DNA of 64,000 nt from Arcuatula senhousia (taxonomy: Eukaryota > Mollusca > Bivalvia > Mytilida > Mytilidae). The position numbers were made by a program, and so were the translations under genes. The notes beneath the pieces were generated by a model. The model did not search any database. It was not told the DNA's origin and was given only the letters and a program-made list of their open reading frames with translations. This document shows, piece by piece, positions 1-13,568 of the stretch. The stretch spans positions 1 to 64,000 of the forward strand of contig CAXARO010000932.1 in assembly GCA_963971305.1 (NCBI GenBank). Reading direction: 5' to 3'. Within the stretch, counting starts at the first letter, position 1. Each line of letters starts with the position of its first letter.

Positions 1-2810
1 TTTACTGTAACTTGTACACATACATGACATACAAATGTAATACCACTGGTATACATGTATATTTAATATTCCCATGCAGTGTTAATCTGGACAAGGGTAA
101 TACTTATTGAAGTTGCTTGTAATGTAATGGTCAAGCAGTTGGCGGCTCAAATGTAATAAAGGCACTTTTATGAATAAAGGTCTTTGCTTTTTTTGGCATC
201 GGCAAAAAGCACATTCAAAAGGTATTTCAATGATATAAAATAAAAATCAAACAAATTTGTAACGCTCATTTTATATTTTGTGAATGGAAAGTGGGAATAC
301 AGAAGTTTCACGGGAAATTTTTTTCATACACTTTTTACTGAACGATTTTGAAATCAAGTGATTATACTTAAATTCATGTATTATAAAAAAAAGTAGTAAT
401 TCAGTGAACTGTTTTATATAAAAGAATATCATCTTGCAATTGGATAGCTCTAAAGAGCTAAAAGATTAACTTTATCAAGTTACAACAACTTGAAAGCAGT
501 TTATAATTGTCCGTAAAAATTTCAAAATTGTCAAAACCATATAATTCTTTAAATTCATATGGCATGCTATCCCAGGTATGATCAGGTATAGGTTGATCCG
601 AATCATAATTTCCGTCCCAATTCATATTTTTTTTTCAAATATATATATTGTCTTGAGTGCTCTTCATGTTTTTTGGGTGTGTGGCATTTTCAACTTTCCT
701 ATTGATTATGAGTCTTGAATCACACAAAGATGCTTCAGAGCACAGGCTATAGGATCTCTGCTCAGAGCAATATATAACGATTAGGCTATTAGTGATGAAA
801 ATAATGCTCCGTATTGGACCCACACACTGAAGAACTTCACAATGCAATTAGATTGAGAGGGTAAAAGATTGACAGCTACATGTACACGTAGGTATGTTTG
901 CAACCGCTACAATAATAAATCAATAATAGACGTGTATGCTAAACAAACTATATCATGCCCTACTCGGCAACAACGCCAACAAAAATGGAAGTACCAATGA
1001 CAACCGTACTCCTACCATCAGACTCAACAGTCAGATGAACTCATCCTGATAAATATGGTCAGGCATGAAAAGAAATATACATTTTTTTCCTGAAATCAAT
1101 AATGTAAATTGCAATTCATTACCATCAAGTGTAGTACTCAGTTCTATAGCAGGTTGACCTAAGTTTTGGATCAGTTTGTAAACACAAAATATTTTTGCAA
1201 ATTTGTTATTCCTTTGTTTTAGTTGTGTCAGAAAATAACACAGACTGTATGAATATAAACTTAATCGATTGGTATGTGCCGTTGACAAAATTTAGTCCGT
1301 ATTCAGACAAAAAAACAAACAAAAACAACAACAACAAACAGGTGATCTTACCAAAAAAAAAAAAAAAGAGTATGTGTACCTAACATATGTTTGTATTGCC
1401 ATCGTAAAGTCTAGAAAATAAAAGTAATAACAAAATTACCGAACTTGAAGAATCAATCTCAAATGTCCATAAGACGAGGCAAAACAAGGAAGACATACCG
1501 AAAAAATTGAAGATCGCAATGGTCCTGACTTGGTACAGACATTTCAAAACTGAGAACTGGTGGGTTAAACCAGGTTTTAAGGCGCGCCAAACCTCCCACT
1601 TCTATTGCGATTTTTGGGTCCGGTAGTTACACAATTTAAAACACAACAGGTTTGTGATGACATATCATGGATGCTAAGATGATCATCTCAGTACATCAAC
1701 CAGCCAAACACTAATCAAAGCAAGAACTAACCATTTCGTCTAACATGATATTGAATTTTTCTACCAGTGGCTGATAACGATGAAAGCTTTTTTAGGGATC
1801 GTATGAGACGTTTTTTCTTATAACATTGGTCTAATAGTCGGTTACAAACTTCAAAGAGTCCTTTTCATCAAAGACATTCTTTTGCGGGCAATGGCTTGAT
1901 TAAAATGTAAGCCCTGTGCTTTTGCGACTATTGAATGTGCCAGATTAACCAATATGGGCTTACAAGCATCCCTGCTACAACATGACTACCATTGGCAGCT
2001 TTACACCGACAGATTTTACTTGTATACGCAAATATTGAACAGATTTGTAAGTGAACTAAAAAAAAATTCTACTTTCAAGTTATATTGAAAATATACACCG
2101 CGTACATAACAAACTATCAACCAAAGTAGAAAAAGAAAAAAAGTCACAATGAATACTTTGAAGAAAAAACTAAACACAAACTTATAGGTATAACGAACGA
2201 TAAAAGAGAGTTACTGGGATTAGAAAAACAGCGCTACCATTATATACTATTCTTTCCCCGGCAATGAGACAGCAGAATGTCCATATAACATTTAGATATA
2301 TGTAAAGTTATTATTACTGGAGTAAACAATATGTATAATTGCAATCTAAAGTTAAAAAAATATTGATTAAGAACTATTTGTTTCTTTTTAAGAATATCAA
2401 TAAGTTGGGTCAAAGATAGATAACTCTATTCAGGTTCTAGTCCTCAGCTGGAATAACACATAACTAATAAAAAATGGGTGTCTTATATATAATCAAAAAT
2501 TGCTCGCTCAAATATAATATGTTTATATTAAATATGCGTGTATTTTATGTTCATATGAACACTTGTTTTGTTATTTTGTATTTGTATTTTGATGATAGAT
2601 CAATTTTTGGTCTTTATATCAATAAAATTACTTACTTAAACTTACTTACTTATAACAAATGATAAGAAATATAATTTTAATAGTGTGCATAAACACATTG
2701 GTTTGAGAAAAATTCTCAAATTCTTGTTTCAACAACTTGTATACGTCTTGACATCCGACATCTTTTCAGAAACTTTTTATTTTACAATTTCTAAAGATAT
2801 ATATATAGTG
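1..2810. other. AT-rich region, no gene recognised
   Basis: Apart from repeat R (1,415-1,640) I see only short open frames without convincing codon structure, and A-runs such as that near 1,356. Exon 5 of the cysteine-rich gene A ends at 2,816, so the stretch just below it would hold that gene's 3' UTR. Confidence 0.5.
1415..1640 (+). repeat. Dispersed repeat R, copy 1
   Basis: A stretch of about 200 bp containing 'aaaacaaggaagaca' and 'ctgacttggtaca' recurs at 5,845-6,045 in the same orientation and at about 27,735-27,890 inverted. Copies are roughly 75-80% alike by eye. No coding potential is seen. It is a dispersed repeat of unknown class. Confidence 0.6.
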
Positions 2811-2815
2811 TTAAT

Positions 2816-5800
2816 TCAGTTGTTTGTTTCAAGGTCATAATCTTTCTTGGTTCTGCATCTCTTGCAGCATAGCCCATCGCCATAAGACCTCTCACACCCA
2901 GTACACGGCACATCCCCGGGGTCTATAGCAGGACATATTGATGGACGATTACAACCAATAGCTGGTACAAGAAAATAAATAGACATTAAATTATGCATAA
3001 GCTTTAGACTATTCGAGGATAATTTTACGGACCAATTTTTATCTTAAAATCCACAATAACAGGTCACGCTAATACACAAGAAAATTTAGTATCAAAAAGA
3101 TTAAATACTATATAAAGCTATGGCATGGGAAACGTCTGTGATATAACCGAGGAACTTAGTGGAATAAAATGGAAAATTGAATTAAACAATAAAAATGTCA
3201 GCTCCCAATGGAGTTTTTCTTTATAACAAAAGCTTGGCCTGGAAATCGTGGATTTACAAGATAAACACAAAAAACATAAGATACACGAAGAAAAACGAGG
3301 GAGTTATTGAATTGGACTTGTTAACATTGAAAGTCATAAAAAGAAACATAGATCACGTTACATGTAGAAACGATAGACATTCTGAGCGAAAAACAAAAAT
3401 GGAGAAAATTAAGTACCAATATATTTTTGCAGATTTAGAAATAAGATGAAAAGCTTATCTAGTAAAAGCAAGATATTGTAAAAAAAAAAACCTTCTGACA
3501 ATATAAATCAGTCGAAGATGAAAACGGGTAAAGAAAACGACAAAAAATCTCTTAATTCAGGAGCACCCGAGTTCAGTCTCGTTACGAAATTATGTCGCGT
3601 TGTTTGTTAGTGCTGATCAATTGCTTTTATTCATTTGGTATGTTGTCTGTTTTTCGTGTTAGTCTCTGTCGCGTTTTCTAATTTTGACTAAAGGAACAAC
3701 CATTTCATTTTTATGGATGAGGGGGATGCCATTGTTTAGTTGTTTTTTTTTAGGGGGGGGGGTGAAAATGGAGCCTGTTTTTTTTTTTGCGCTCAAGCAT
3801 ACGGTTTATTCTTAAATTTTAGAGAAATGTTTTAGCCAAACACTGTATCCTGCCTTTTTTTATTTCAAAGCATTGTCTTTGCTTTTTATTCCAAATTTCA
3901 CCAATTCCCCTCCCCTCAATAAAAATAAATTGGTTGCTCCCTTCGGCAACTTACGATCAGCTTCGACTGAAATACAAGATTGAACAAATCACAAATCGTT
4001 CAATGTAGTTCTCTCGTAGGTTTAAAGGCGTTTACCTGTAATATACTAGTGTATGGATGAACATAATAATCTACATAAAGTATGTTTTTTTTCTAATTTA
4101 ATGCAATAAATGCACCTTTGATACTTTGATACTTAATAGTTAAAAAATATTGAGATGTGAAAAAAGTGTACGCGACACAGATCACATGACAAGCGGTAAA
4201 TTAAAAAAAAAAATCATAATGTACAACCGCCAGCAGCCTTCAACAAGGCCAGTAGGCGCTGCTCGCCGTTCAGCAATTGGCCCTGGTCTAAATAAAATTC
4301 AAATAAATAAAATCCAGTCCTTAAAAAGTCACAGATAGACCCCCTTTTTAAACAAGGAAAAGAAACATAAAAAAACAACTACAAACAAACGCTTTGTCAA
4401 AGGCTTTGTGACAATAGGCTAGAAGCCTCTTAACTTGAGACACGCTGTTGGCCATGAGTAGTCCAGCCGTTACGACATAATGTACAAAGAGTTGACTGCT
4501 TTGAACACATAGAAAATAAAGAGATGTGGAATAAGTGTACGCGACACAGCCCACAATTAAACGGCAATTTAGAAAAACCACAATGGACAACCGCCAGCAG
4601 CCTTCAACGAGGCCATTTGGCACTGCTCGCGGTTATGCAATTGGCCCATGGTCTAAATAAGATGCATATAATTCAAATCCAGCCCTGAAATAGTCACAGA
4701 TAGACCCCCTTCTTAAACAAGGAACAGAAAACATCAAAAAGACAAGTACAAACGAAAGCTTTGTCAAAGATTCCTGGCTTAGGACAGGCACAGTTAAATA
4801 GGAGACAGAAATCGTCTCCCATAGCGGGGTGGTTTTGGTCGGGATTCGGGAGTATGGGGTTATAAACCCGGTTTTATTTCAATTGAGTATGTCCGTGTCA
4901 TGATCGATCACTTATTATAGTGGACTATTTGAAGACTTTCCAAACATGCCACCATTTGGAAGGCCAAGTCCTGATGCTGGTACTGTATCCTCAAGTATAG
5001 GCCAAGGCACTGACGTTTCAAATATAAAATAAAAGATCATGCTGCAGCATATTTCTAAAAGTTATTAGTATGCCTTGGGTAAGAAAAAAAAATATATGTC
5101 CATTTCAGGCATACTCACGTTTATCCAATGTTGTCCCTGAAATATCAGAGGTAACTCTTATGGGTTATAATAAAAATAACCTCGTGTTTAATTAGCAGTT
5201 GAGCTATTTCATGTATTAACAGTTCTTAGATTAATTTTTATAGCCATCAATTATTTCTTACTTGTCTTATATATAGATCAAAATACAAATGTCAACAAAG
5301 TTCCAGACAATAAATTTTGCTACGCCTGACGCGCGTTTCGTCTATTCAAGACTCATCAGAGGCGCTCTACCAAAAATATTGAAAATGCCAAACACAATAT
5401 GAATATGAAGAGCATAGAACAGTAAAACCCAAAATATTGTGTAAATTTTAGTGCAAAAGTGTTTATAATGAAGAAATGACAAAACAAAAAGGTCATTATT
5501 ATACGTTCATAAAATGGTTATATAAATGTACAAGATAAAGAGAGTAAGAAAATGTTGTTCAGAACTTACAATCAAACTTGATATCACTTGCTACAATTAT
5601 GAAAGAACTGCATATTAGTAAACAAAATTCTTAAAACAAATACTTCATTTCAAACAGAAATTTGCAAAGAACAGATTTAAAAAGGCTAGACTTGCCCCCA
5701 TATTGGGCAAAATATCAAATTAATTAAATTTGATGAACAAGGTAACTATCGTAAAATACTCTTATTTTATCAAACCTAATATTATTACAGTGTCGTCATC

Positions 5801-8800
5801 AAATTCTGCGAAAATGGCATTCCTGTGAAAAAAGGTGTTAGATTGATGTAATAACAAAACTACCAAACTTAGAGGGTCAATTTCAGATGTACAAGAGGAA
5901 AGACAAAACAAGGAAGACAAAACAGACAAATTGAAAAACCGTAATATAATGGTTCTGACTTGGTACATGCATTTAGAAAAACGATGGTTTAAAGCAGGTC
6001 AAATGGCGCCAAAACCCACTTCAATTTATATCAAATTTTGTTGTTGCAACTTTCACTATCGACCTAGATATAGAGTACCAAAAAGAGTTTCTTATTAATT
6101 AACATATTCACTAATAATTATAGCGGTATTTATATGTGTGGGCCTTAGTTAAAGCCCCCCCCCCCAAAAAAAAAAAAAAAAAACACTCAAAATTTGCTGA
6201 CAGTGTTGCCACGCATCCTTGAAACCTGGAAAAACCATTGACTTTCATTTGTCAGTTCAGGGTCCTGTTTCATAATCAAAGGTTCTTGATTGAACTGTCA
6301 GAAAATTTCATCGGGGGACTGATATTTTGTCGACTATTTTCATCCTTGAAAATGAATTAAATACCCTTGAAAAGTCCTGGAAAAGCCCTTGAAATTTGCA
6401 ACAACAAAATAGTGGCAACCCTGTTTGCAGGTGTTTAACGCTTTTTCATAAAATCACATTAGCTACTTTGGCAAGTAATTTAACATCAAAATGGGCAGTT
6501 TATTTTCAGCAATGAAAATTATGATGCTTTTATGACCAATGTAAGCTGAGAAAACACAAATTCTTTGTCCCACTACCTTTATGTACTTAAATCTGATACT
6601 AATGCAACCAGAAACAAATGTTCTGAGTCATCCCGGCAGCATATACTTTGTTGTAGACTATATTTGGATTCCCAGACACTTTCAATTCCTCTTTGCAGAG
6701 AAATGATTCCCAGACGAATAGGAGCTGTTTTTTTTTCACGCTTAGTCTCAAATTAAATCTGTCCGACTTCGAACAATATTTTTGATAGAGTGACTTTTTT
6801 ATTTAGTTTTTTTTTTATTTGTTCTGTCCTTAAAAAGAAACATTTTCCTCTCTCCCATTCTCTCAAGAAATTTGCGGAAGACACCGAAAGCTCATAGACA
6901 AATACAATATATCTTATTTGTTATATTCCAGATATCTAAATTTTTGAAAAAAGTAAGAGATAAGCCACAAGACGTACCAACATAAACAGCAGGGGAGGAT
7001 TCAAATCCGTAGCAGACATCACAAATCGATGGAAGCTCTTGAAATGTTCCTAAAAAGACAAATCAACATAATGCAATCTAACCTTTAATGTTATTTTTTT
7101 TTTGGTAATGAATAAAAGGGTTGCTATCATAGCAATAATAGTAACAAACTGTACTAGAAATATTAAAAAGACAAATAAAAGCAGTTTGGTTTAAAAAAAA
7201 AAATGTATTGAAGTCCACTAAAGCTACATGTACACTAAAATGAGATCACTGTAAAATAATATAAATATAATATAAATGTAAAGTGAAAGATATGTGCTCG
7301 TGTGTAAGTGTTCGTTGCTGTTTGTAAATTGCAGATTTCATTAAGTACAATGAGAAGTTGGTGGACATTTACAAATCAAGTGTTTTCATTGCAGAAATAA
7401 CAAAAACTTACTTCTTTGTGTGTAGTAATTAAAAGTTATATCTGCTTTATTGTCATACAAGGTATCTTTAACACAGAAATATTCATTGGTTTCTTCGTCA
7501 CTACAATAAGAGAACTTCTAAATAATAATAATAATCAATCAATTTTTGTACTAAATAAAGCGAATAGGAGAATATGAAATAAAACGTAAAAGCGATAAAA
7601 ACTAATATTTGTAACATACATGTAAAAGAAATTACACTAAAGTATGCCTTGCCTGCCGGCAATATCAGAAACAATAATTCTTTCTTACTACAACTATAGT
7701 TTGAACTTATAACGTTTTTCAATTTCTGAGATCAAAAGGTGTTTAAAGAAATTATACATTGCTAATATATGCAAAAAAAAAATATCAAAGTCACTAAACC
7801 GAAAAATCAAGGTCAAGGTAAAAATATGGGGATAAAACTGTGCAATGCTATTACTAGGGTATATGCATACCAAGTTTCATCAACCTAGGATTTATAGTTA
7901 TTGAGATATGGAGGTGCTCGCAAAACCTTAACATTGCTATGACATGTAATGAGAATAGTCAAAGTCACTCAACCGGAAAATCAAGGCCAATGCCAAAAGA
8001 AGGGGATGCAATTGTGCTAAGCTACTACTGGGGCATATGCATACGAAGTTTCATTTACCTAGGGCTTATAGTTCTTGAGATATGGAGGCACTCGCAAAAA
8101 CTTGCCACTGCTATGACATGTACTGAGAATAGTCACAGTCACTCAACCGGCAAATCAAGGTCAAGGTCAGAAGATGGGGATGTAACTGTACTAAGCTACT
8201 ACTGGGGCTTATGCATACCAAGTTTCATCAACCTATGACCTATATAGTTCTGGAGATAAGGAGGTGCTTATAAACCTTACCCAAAAAGTTAACGCCGTCG
8301 CCGCCAGTAAAGTAACACCTATGTCCCGCTCTGCTTTGCAGGCGAGACAAAAATGAAGAAACAGTGCTACCAAATGGAAACATGAATATGAAAGCCAACA
8401 AATACTATGAAAACAAAGACAATGAAGAAAATGATTATAAAAAAATCGAAAAAAACACTGATCTCGACCGTAAAATAATCTCTGGTGCATTTGGTCGTTA
8501 CAACAAAGTTAATGCATTTCAATGCTTTATTGAGGATGGTACGAATGCCTGAATTCTTTCACAGTATATTTTAGCTTATTTTGAACTCACTTAATAAGAA
8601 AACCACACCAGATGTGAATAAAACAATATATGACTTTAGCACGTACGTGACAACGGTGAACGGACCAACTCTAACAACACACTTTCTTTTCACTGTCGAA
8701 TGGCCATCGAAAATCATATGGGATGTTGGATCTTCACACGAGAAGATGTTGGTAGTGTTGGCAGTAATGGCATAGAAAGTTCTACCCTGCCACTCGCAAG

Positions 8801-8821
8801 GATAGATGCATTCACCTTGTG
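2816..8821 (-). CDS. Secreted cysteine-rich protein, copy A (exons 2-5)
   Basis: I do not recognise the family. Coding exons on the minus strand are: exon 2 8,821-8,647 (175 nt), exon 3 7,500-7,412 (89 nt), exon 4 7,049-6,978 (72 nt) and exon 5 2,961-2,816 (146 nt with stop). Each has an AG acceptor and a GT donor (gtacgt, gtaagt, gtacgt), and the phases chain into one open frame. Exon 2 starts with Gly-Glu-Cys. Exon 4 holds the pair I-C-D-V-C. Exon 5 holds seven cysteines, ending CTGCERSYGDGLCCKRC, followed by a charged tail. Fourteen cysteines in all suggest a disulfide-rich extracellular protein. The C-terminal CC-x2-C resembles the end of von Willebrand factor C-type domains, but that is only a pattern likeness. 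The first exon, which should encode a signal peptide and end in phase 1, was not found. With an exon 1 like that of copy B the protein would be about 176 residues. All visible exons are open, so this is the likelier functional copy. Confidence 0.8.
3545..3700 (-). repeat. Dispersed repeat P, diverged copy
   Basis: The segment 'caggagcacccgagttcagtctcgtta' and the following text match, in inverse orientation, the repeat seen better at 13,975-14,240. It lies in intron 4 of gene A and has no coding content. Confidence 0.5.
4141..4810 (+). repeat. Tandem pair of a ~370-bp repeat
   Basis: Two copies begin at about 4,151 and 4,521, each with 'gtgtacgcgacacag', then 'ccgccagcagccttcaac', then 'agtcacagatagaccccctt'. 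A third copy of the first part lies at 52,050-52,260. The second copy is followed by 'cctggcttaggacaggcaca', which I recall as a common mussel repeat junction. The short open frames here are products of the repeat. Confidence 0.7.
5275..5405 (+). repeat. Short dispersed repeat with acgcgcgtttcgtc core
   Basis: The core 'gacgcgcgtttcgtctattc' followed by 'aagactcatcagaggcgctc' looks like a repeat I recall as very common in mussel genomic sequence. Only one copy is in this window, so the family assignment rests on memory. Confidence 0.4.
5845..6045 (+). repeat. Dispersed repeat R, copy 2
   Basis: Same orientation as the copy at 1,415-1,640, sharing 'caaaacaaggaagaca' and 'tctgacttggtaca'. It lies in intron 4 of gene A. 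Confidence 0.6.
7798..8290 (+). repeat. Three tandem copies of a ~175-bp unit
   Basis: Units starting with 'accg(g)aaaatcaaggtcaa' occur at about 7,798, 7,972 and 8,147. Each contains 'ggggat', 'tatgcataccaagtttcatc' or a close variant, and 'gagatatggaggtgctcgca'. The array lies in intron 2 of gene A. The 99-residue frame through it is repetitive and not a gene. Confidence 0.75.
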
Positions 8822-8944
8822 CTACCAAAAAAACAAAACATGATTATTTGGCATATTCATTTCCAATTACATGTATGTAAATAAAAAAGCCGTATGAACA
8901 ATTTTAGATGAATGAGTAGCCTTCTTATATTCGTTAAGAGTAAA

Positions 8945-9230
8945 TGGTATAATAAAACAAAGAAGCAAAGGTGTACCAAAGGGGCAATCAGTATCATAAA
9001 ACCGCAAAGACAAAGACAAAACCGGCAGACAAAAAATCATCACAACAAAACAAACCACACAACAACACAAAACACACACACACACATTACAACAAAACCG
9101 CATTCAGCAACGCGAACTCAAGTCGAAACGAGAGTGAACTCAGGTGCTCCGGAAGAGTAAGCAGTTCCTGCTTGCTATAGCACACCCGTCACGTTGCCAA
9201 TTTTGAATCACACCCGTTTTTGCCTGTTTC
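8945..9230 (+). repeat. Dispersed repeat P, copy
   Basis: Contains 'gtgaactcaggtgctccgga', 'agtaagcagttcctgcttgc' and 'cacccgtcacgttgcc'. The same blocks occur at 13,975-14,240, 33,160-33,390 and 34,690-34,945 in the same orientation, and at 32,260-32,590 and 3,545-3,700 inverted. Two overlapping open frames here are lysine/threonine-rich low-complexity translations, not genes. Confidence 0.7.
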
Positions 9231-9566
9231 GCATATTGATAAAAACAAAATAAATTTTGTGTTATCATCCCTAGTAAGGTGAGTTCATGTAAAAATGGTT
9301 TTGGTAAATATTTGTGTTTCGATACGATAATTCAAATTACAAAAAATAGAAAACCGATACAAAACAGAATCGCAACCGGTTTACATTGTAATTTTTTCTT
9401 TACTGGACAAAATTTATCCCATTAAAATGCCTTACCAAAACCAAATAAATTTACACGAATCTTGGTAAGTTTTGCTAATCTCTGGTGAACTGCTGCTTCG
9501 TATAGATAACGAAGTTTATACTGCAATCGGTCTATTTGAGCAGTCAAATTACAGTGACCGTATATC

Positions 9567-10972
9567 GATATGTGATATTGGTGTATGTCTGTTAATTTAT
9601 CCAAAACAAAAATTCTTATTTTTAACAAATCCGGAAAATTTATGAAAAGAAATATTCTTTTAAATGGAAAAGTTTTAGACTGTACAGACAGTTACAAATA
9701 CCTAGGTATAATGTTTACTTCATCTGGCTCCTTTACAGAGGCTAAAAATGAACTTTATAAGAAAGCAGTTAAAGCATTATTTAAACTTAAAACAAATGTT
9801 TTTTCTCTATTCCCTCTACCAAAAACAAGTCTGCATATATTTGATCATACTATAAAGCCAATATTACTATATTGTTCAGAAATTTGGGGTTGCTACATAC
9901 CAAAGTCTGCAGATTCTAACTTTTTGTTTAACTACTCAAGAATGCCATGTGTCATGCCCTGTGACAAACTTCATATGCACATTTGTAAATATATACTTGG
10001 TGCTAGCAAAAAATGTTCTAATTTTGCCACTTTTAGCGAATTAGGCAGAACTCCATTTGCTTTAGATTGCTTTAATTCAGTTTTTAAATATTGGAACCGT
10101 TTAGATACATCTAACAATAATCTACTACAAGATGCATACATTGAAAATAAACAACTTCACTCTCAGGGATGTGTCACTTGGTATTCTTGTGTGCAAAGAC
10201 TTTTGAAGGTATTTGATAATAATACTGGAATTCACAAAATGCTTAAATATAAAAATAATACATTCAATTATAACATAAAAAAACTAACCAAAACATTTTA
10301 TATAAATAAGTGGTATACCACTAGAAATAAATTATTATCAGATAACAGTAAATTGCGGACATATTTGCAATTCAAATGCAATTATGGGTTCGAAAATTAT
10401 CTTAACATTATATCTGATTTTAATCAACGAAAATACCTTTCTAAATTTAGAATCAGTAACCATAAACTGAAAATAGAAACTGGGAGATTTACAAAACCCA
10501 AAACTCCCTTAGAGGACAGAATATGTGATAAGTGTTTTTCTGATGAAATAGAATCAGAGGAGCATTTTCTACTTAAATGTTCCTTCTATGACATTTCAAG
10601 AAATACTCTTTTCAATAAAATATATAAATCAAAAAATTATTCTAATTATAATAACATGTCCTCTGATGATAAAATCCTATGGCTAATGAATAACGAAAAT
10701 AAAGAAATACTAAACAGCATTTGTGAATTCCTTTCGAATAGTCATTGTGTCATATAATATTATATATATTTGAGTCTACTTTGAAACACACACTTGTAAC
10801 AATCAATCATATTATATATCATGTTTGAAATATTTATGTATAACAAAAACCTTATTTTAACGATATTTTATGCAATCATCTTTATTTGTACTTTATGTTT
10901 TGTATGCCTCTTATGGGGCCCTTGATTTGGTTAATAAACTTATTCTTATTCTTATTCTTATTATTATACGGT
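9567..10972 (+). mobile_element. 5'-truncated non-LTR retrotransposon (LINE)
   Basis: An open frame from 9,585 to 10,757 (390 residues) encodes the C-terminal part of a LINE polymerase: the post-RT segment with 'NLSKTKILIF', 'YKYLGIMF' and 'ILLYCSEIWG', then a zinc-binding end of the form C-x2-C-x8-H-x4-C (ICDKCF...EHFLLKC). Endonuclease and catalytic RT motifs are missing, as expected from 5' truncation during target-primed reverse transcription. The 3' end has a short non-coding stretch and a (TTATTC)n-type tail at about 10,938-10,972. A 15-bp direct repeat, CAGTGAC(C/A)GTATATC, flanks the copy at 9,552-9,566 and 10,973-10,987 with one mismatch. The long open frame suggests a fairly recent insertion. 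It is related to, but distinct from, the LINE at 18.7-22.7 kb. Confidence 0.85.
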
Positions 10973-10987
10973 CAGTGACAGTATATC

Positions 10988-12489
10988 ACTTTTAGTACAC
11001 GCCCCCTTTCCGAGGCATGCTGTAAAACAAGGTCGAATATAGTATGGTACAAATATTTAGAAAAGAAGAATTTTATTGGTAATTGGCTAATTACCGATAG
11101 TGTGGTATTCAAGCATGAAGATTCCGCCACACAAGCCCCTTTATAAGGGATACCTTATTATATTATTTTTTATGGAACTTGATAATTTGTAAATCACAAA
11201 ATTAGCAGTACAACCTCTATACAAACACAGTGTTTTTTTTGTTTTTTTTATTTTTTTGTTGGGGGGTTGCATTCTAGGACACATCAGCTACATTAAAGAA
11301 TTAAATCAAAACTCTAATAAATATGTATAAATAAAAGAAACCTTTCGTATGAGTGGGGAAATGAATATTGGTATTAGTGAGCACAGATCGAAAGCGGGTT
11401 ATTCGCTCTAGCAGAGATCTCTACGAATTTGTTCCTAATGCTGTTAAAGAATTTTCATGGTCCGGAATGACGATTAAAACCACATAAATCACCAATTATT
11501 TAATATATAATTTTAAAAAGGATAGTATGTGAAAATTTTCATGCAACTCGGATTGAGAAGTCAGGACAGAAGCAAGGAATTAGAATACAGATATCCGTGG
11601 TCCTTGATTTGGCTTTCCTGTTCGAACATTTTGGTATTGATTACTAGTACTTGAACAAATGCATTTTCATAGTTTTGGTTATTGATCTTCCAATGTTTTG
11701 ACGTGAATGCTGTTGATGAGAGGTTACTCCTTGAAATTTTGAAATCGGCAAAATTGAATTAACCGTTTATTCCCGTATAAATAAATTCAAGAAAAGTATT
11801 TGTTAGGTGAAATTAAAATGATAAACTTAAAAAATGGGTGGGAAATAATTGGATGTTCTATCATGTAATTAAATATGCCCAATTTATGTAGGCAACTACT
11901 ATCAAATCCGTATAAACCGGTAAACAACATATATAGAGAGAGCTAGTTGAGTTTGCAGTTGCACGGACTCCACGTGCTTTTTGATTGACAGGTGTAAATA
12001 TTAATGCGTTGAATTGAATACCCGAATTTAAAATACTTATGATAAAAATATGTAATCTTAATATTTTTAACGCCGAATGTATTTGATAAATGTATTACAT
12101 TTTATTCCAAGAAAAACAATTATTTTTATTTTTTTTTTATTTCTAGCATAATGCTATTAAGCTGCATTCTTACATGTAAGGCGCATATTAGTTAAAAAAC
12201 GGTAGCATTCAATTTTTTATTTTAAATTTATGCTTCAGTATAAATATATTATTTTTATTCTATTTTTTTTCAAATTTCATTACATTAATTTACTTTAGAC
12301 CATGAACATTTGTGTCATAGTACATAAACCATTCCATGTTATACAGTGTGCCCCTTACCTGGCGACACAGGTGTTATGACCATATTAGGAGAGGGGCCCG
12401 AGGTAGGATCATTTTTCGATTTTTTTATTTGTGTTTTTTTTTAAATAAAGAATACTCCAAAGAAAATACAAAATATTGCAGTATAAACA
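10988..12489. other. No gene recognised
   Basis: AT-rich sequence between the truncated LINE and a small foldback element. No open frame of note, no splice-consistent exon and no repeat structure was identified. Confidence 0.4.
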
Positions 12490-12635
12490 CAATAATAGTA
12501 CACTGACTCGACATAAAATTGTATTTATACGAATTCGGCTCGAAACAAGAAAACGCTCGGGAGACCCTCGCGTTTTCCTGTTTCTAAGCCTCATCCGTAT
12601 AAAAATTTTTATGTCGAGTCAGTGTACTATTATTG
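12490..12635. mobile_element. 146-bp foldback (MITE-like) element
   Basis: Two arms of about 66 bp are inverted copies of each other: 'caataatagtacactgactc' at 12,490 and its complement ending at 12,635. They meet around a short centre near 12,556-12,568. The RNA or single strand would form one long hairpin. No coding content. Confidence 0.8.
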
Positions 12636-13568
12636 TATATTTATATGCTCAGGGACAAAAGAAACTTTATGAAATTTGTAAAATAATATAAAATACACAA
12701 ACTAATGCACAGAAATACGTGAAATGGCTAAAAGTTATTAGAGGAACAAAATTGACCGGGATTTACCTTACTTAAAGCATCAGACATTCAAAGATGAACA
12801 CGTGAGAATCCAAATTCACATTAATTTCTGATTAACTCATAACCTGTTATAGTGTGAAATGACTTATAATACAATCAGGGTACCTTTAACTCGTTTTTAA
12901 AAGCAGGGTAAGTGGAAATCGAGAGTTTTATGAATTCTTGTTGATTTAAAAAAGCACTTCCAGTTGCGATCGGATACCTTGAATTCCCCACTAACCGTAT
13001 TTTTTTAGTCCAAATAAAATGTTTGTACCAAATCTACCAATTACTAAAGACAAAATTAACGGAATAAAAAAATTACTTCGGAATTATCTCTTCGAATGAA
13101 AATAAGCATTCACACTCCCAGCCTGACCATATCAACTTTCTGTAAAATGTTTTAGACAATTGGTGTTTAAAATTCTGTATTTTTCTTTCAATTCAATGCA
13201 CAATGGGGCCTCAAATTTGGCAGTTCGGACAAAAAGATCAAATCTTCGATACGAATTTTCAAACTTATTGTTATTTAAGCAAATCAAAATGGCGGCTTCT
13301 GTTTTCGCCATTATCAACAAATTTTCCATGATAAACCTCGGTTAGGATACGATTTTTACAATAAAACAAGTTAATGACCAAAATTCTTAATGCATCTGAT
13401 TGGAATTAATATTCGGACGGGGGTGTATTGATTCATTTGTCGTCGAGAATATATTACAAAATATTTCGATAAAACTTTCAAAAATGAAATTAGACATTAC
13501 AACATTCATTTAGATAAATTATGTAAATGGTATGATATAGTCGAAATGATTAAGATTAGGGATGTAGA

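Noticed and set aside
8867..9180. Cysteine-rich and threonine-rich frames on both strands
   Set aside because: They follow 'cacacacac' and 'aaaaccaca' low-complexity sequence inside repeat P.
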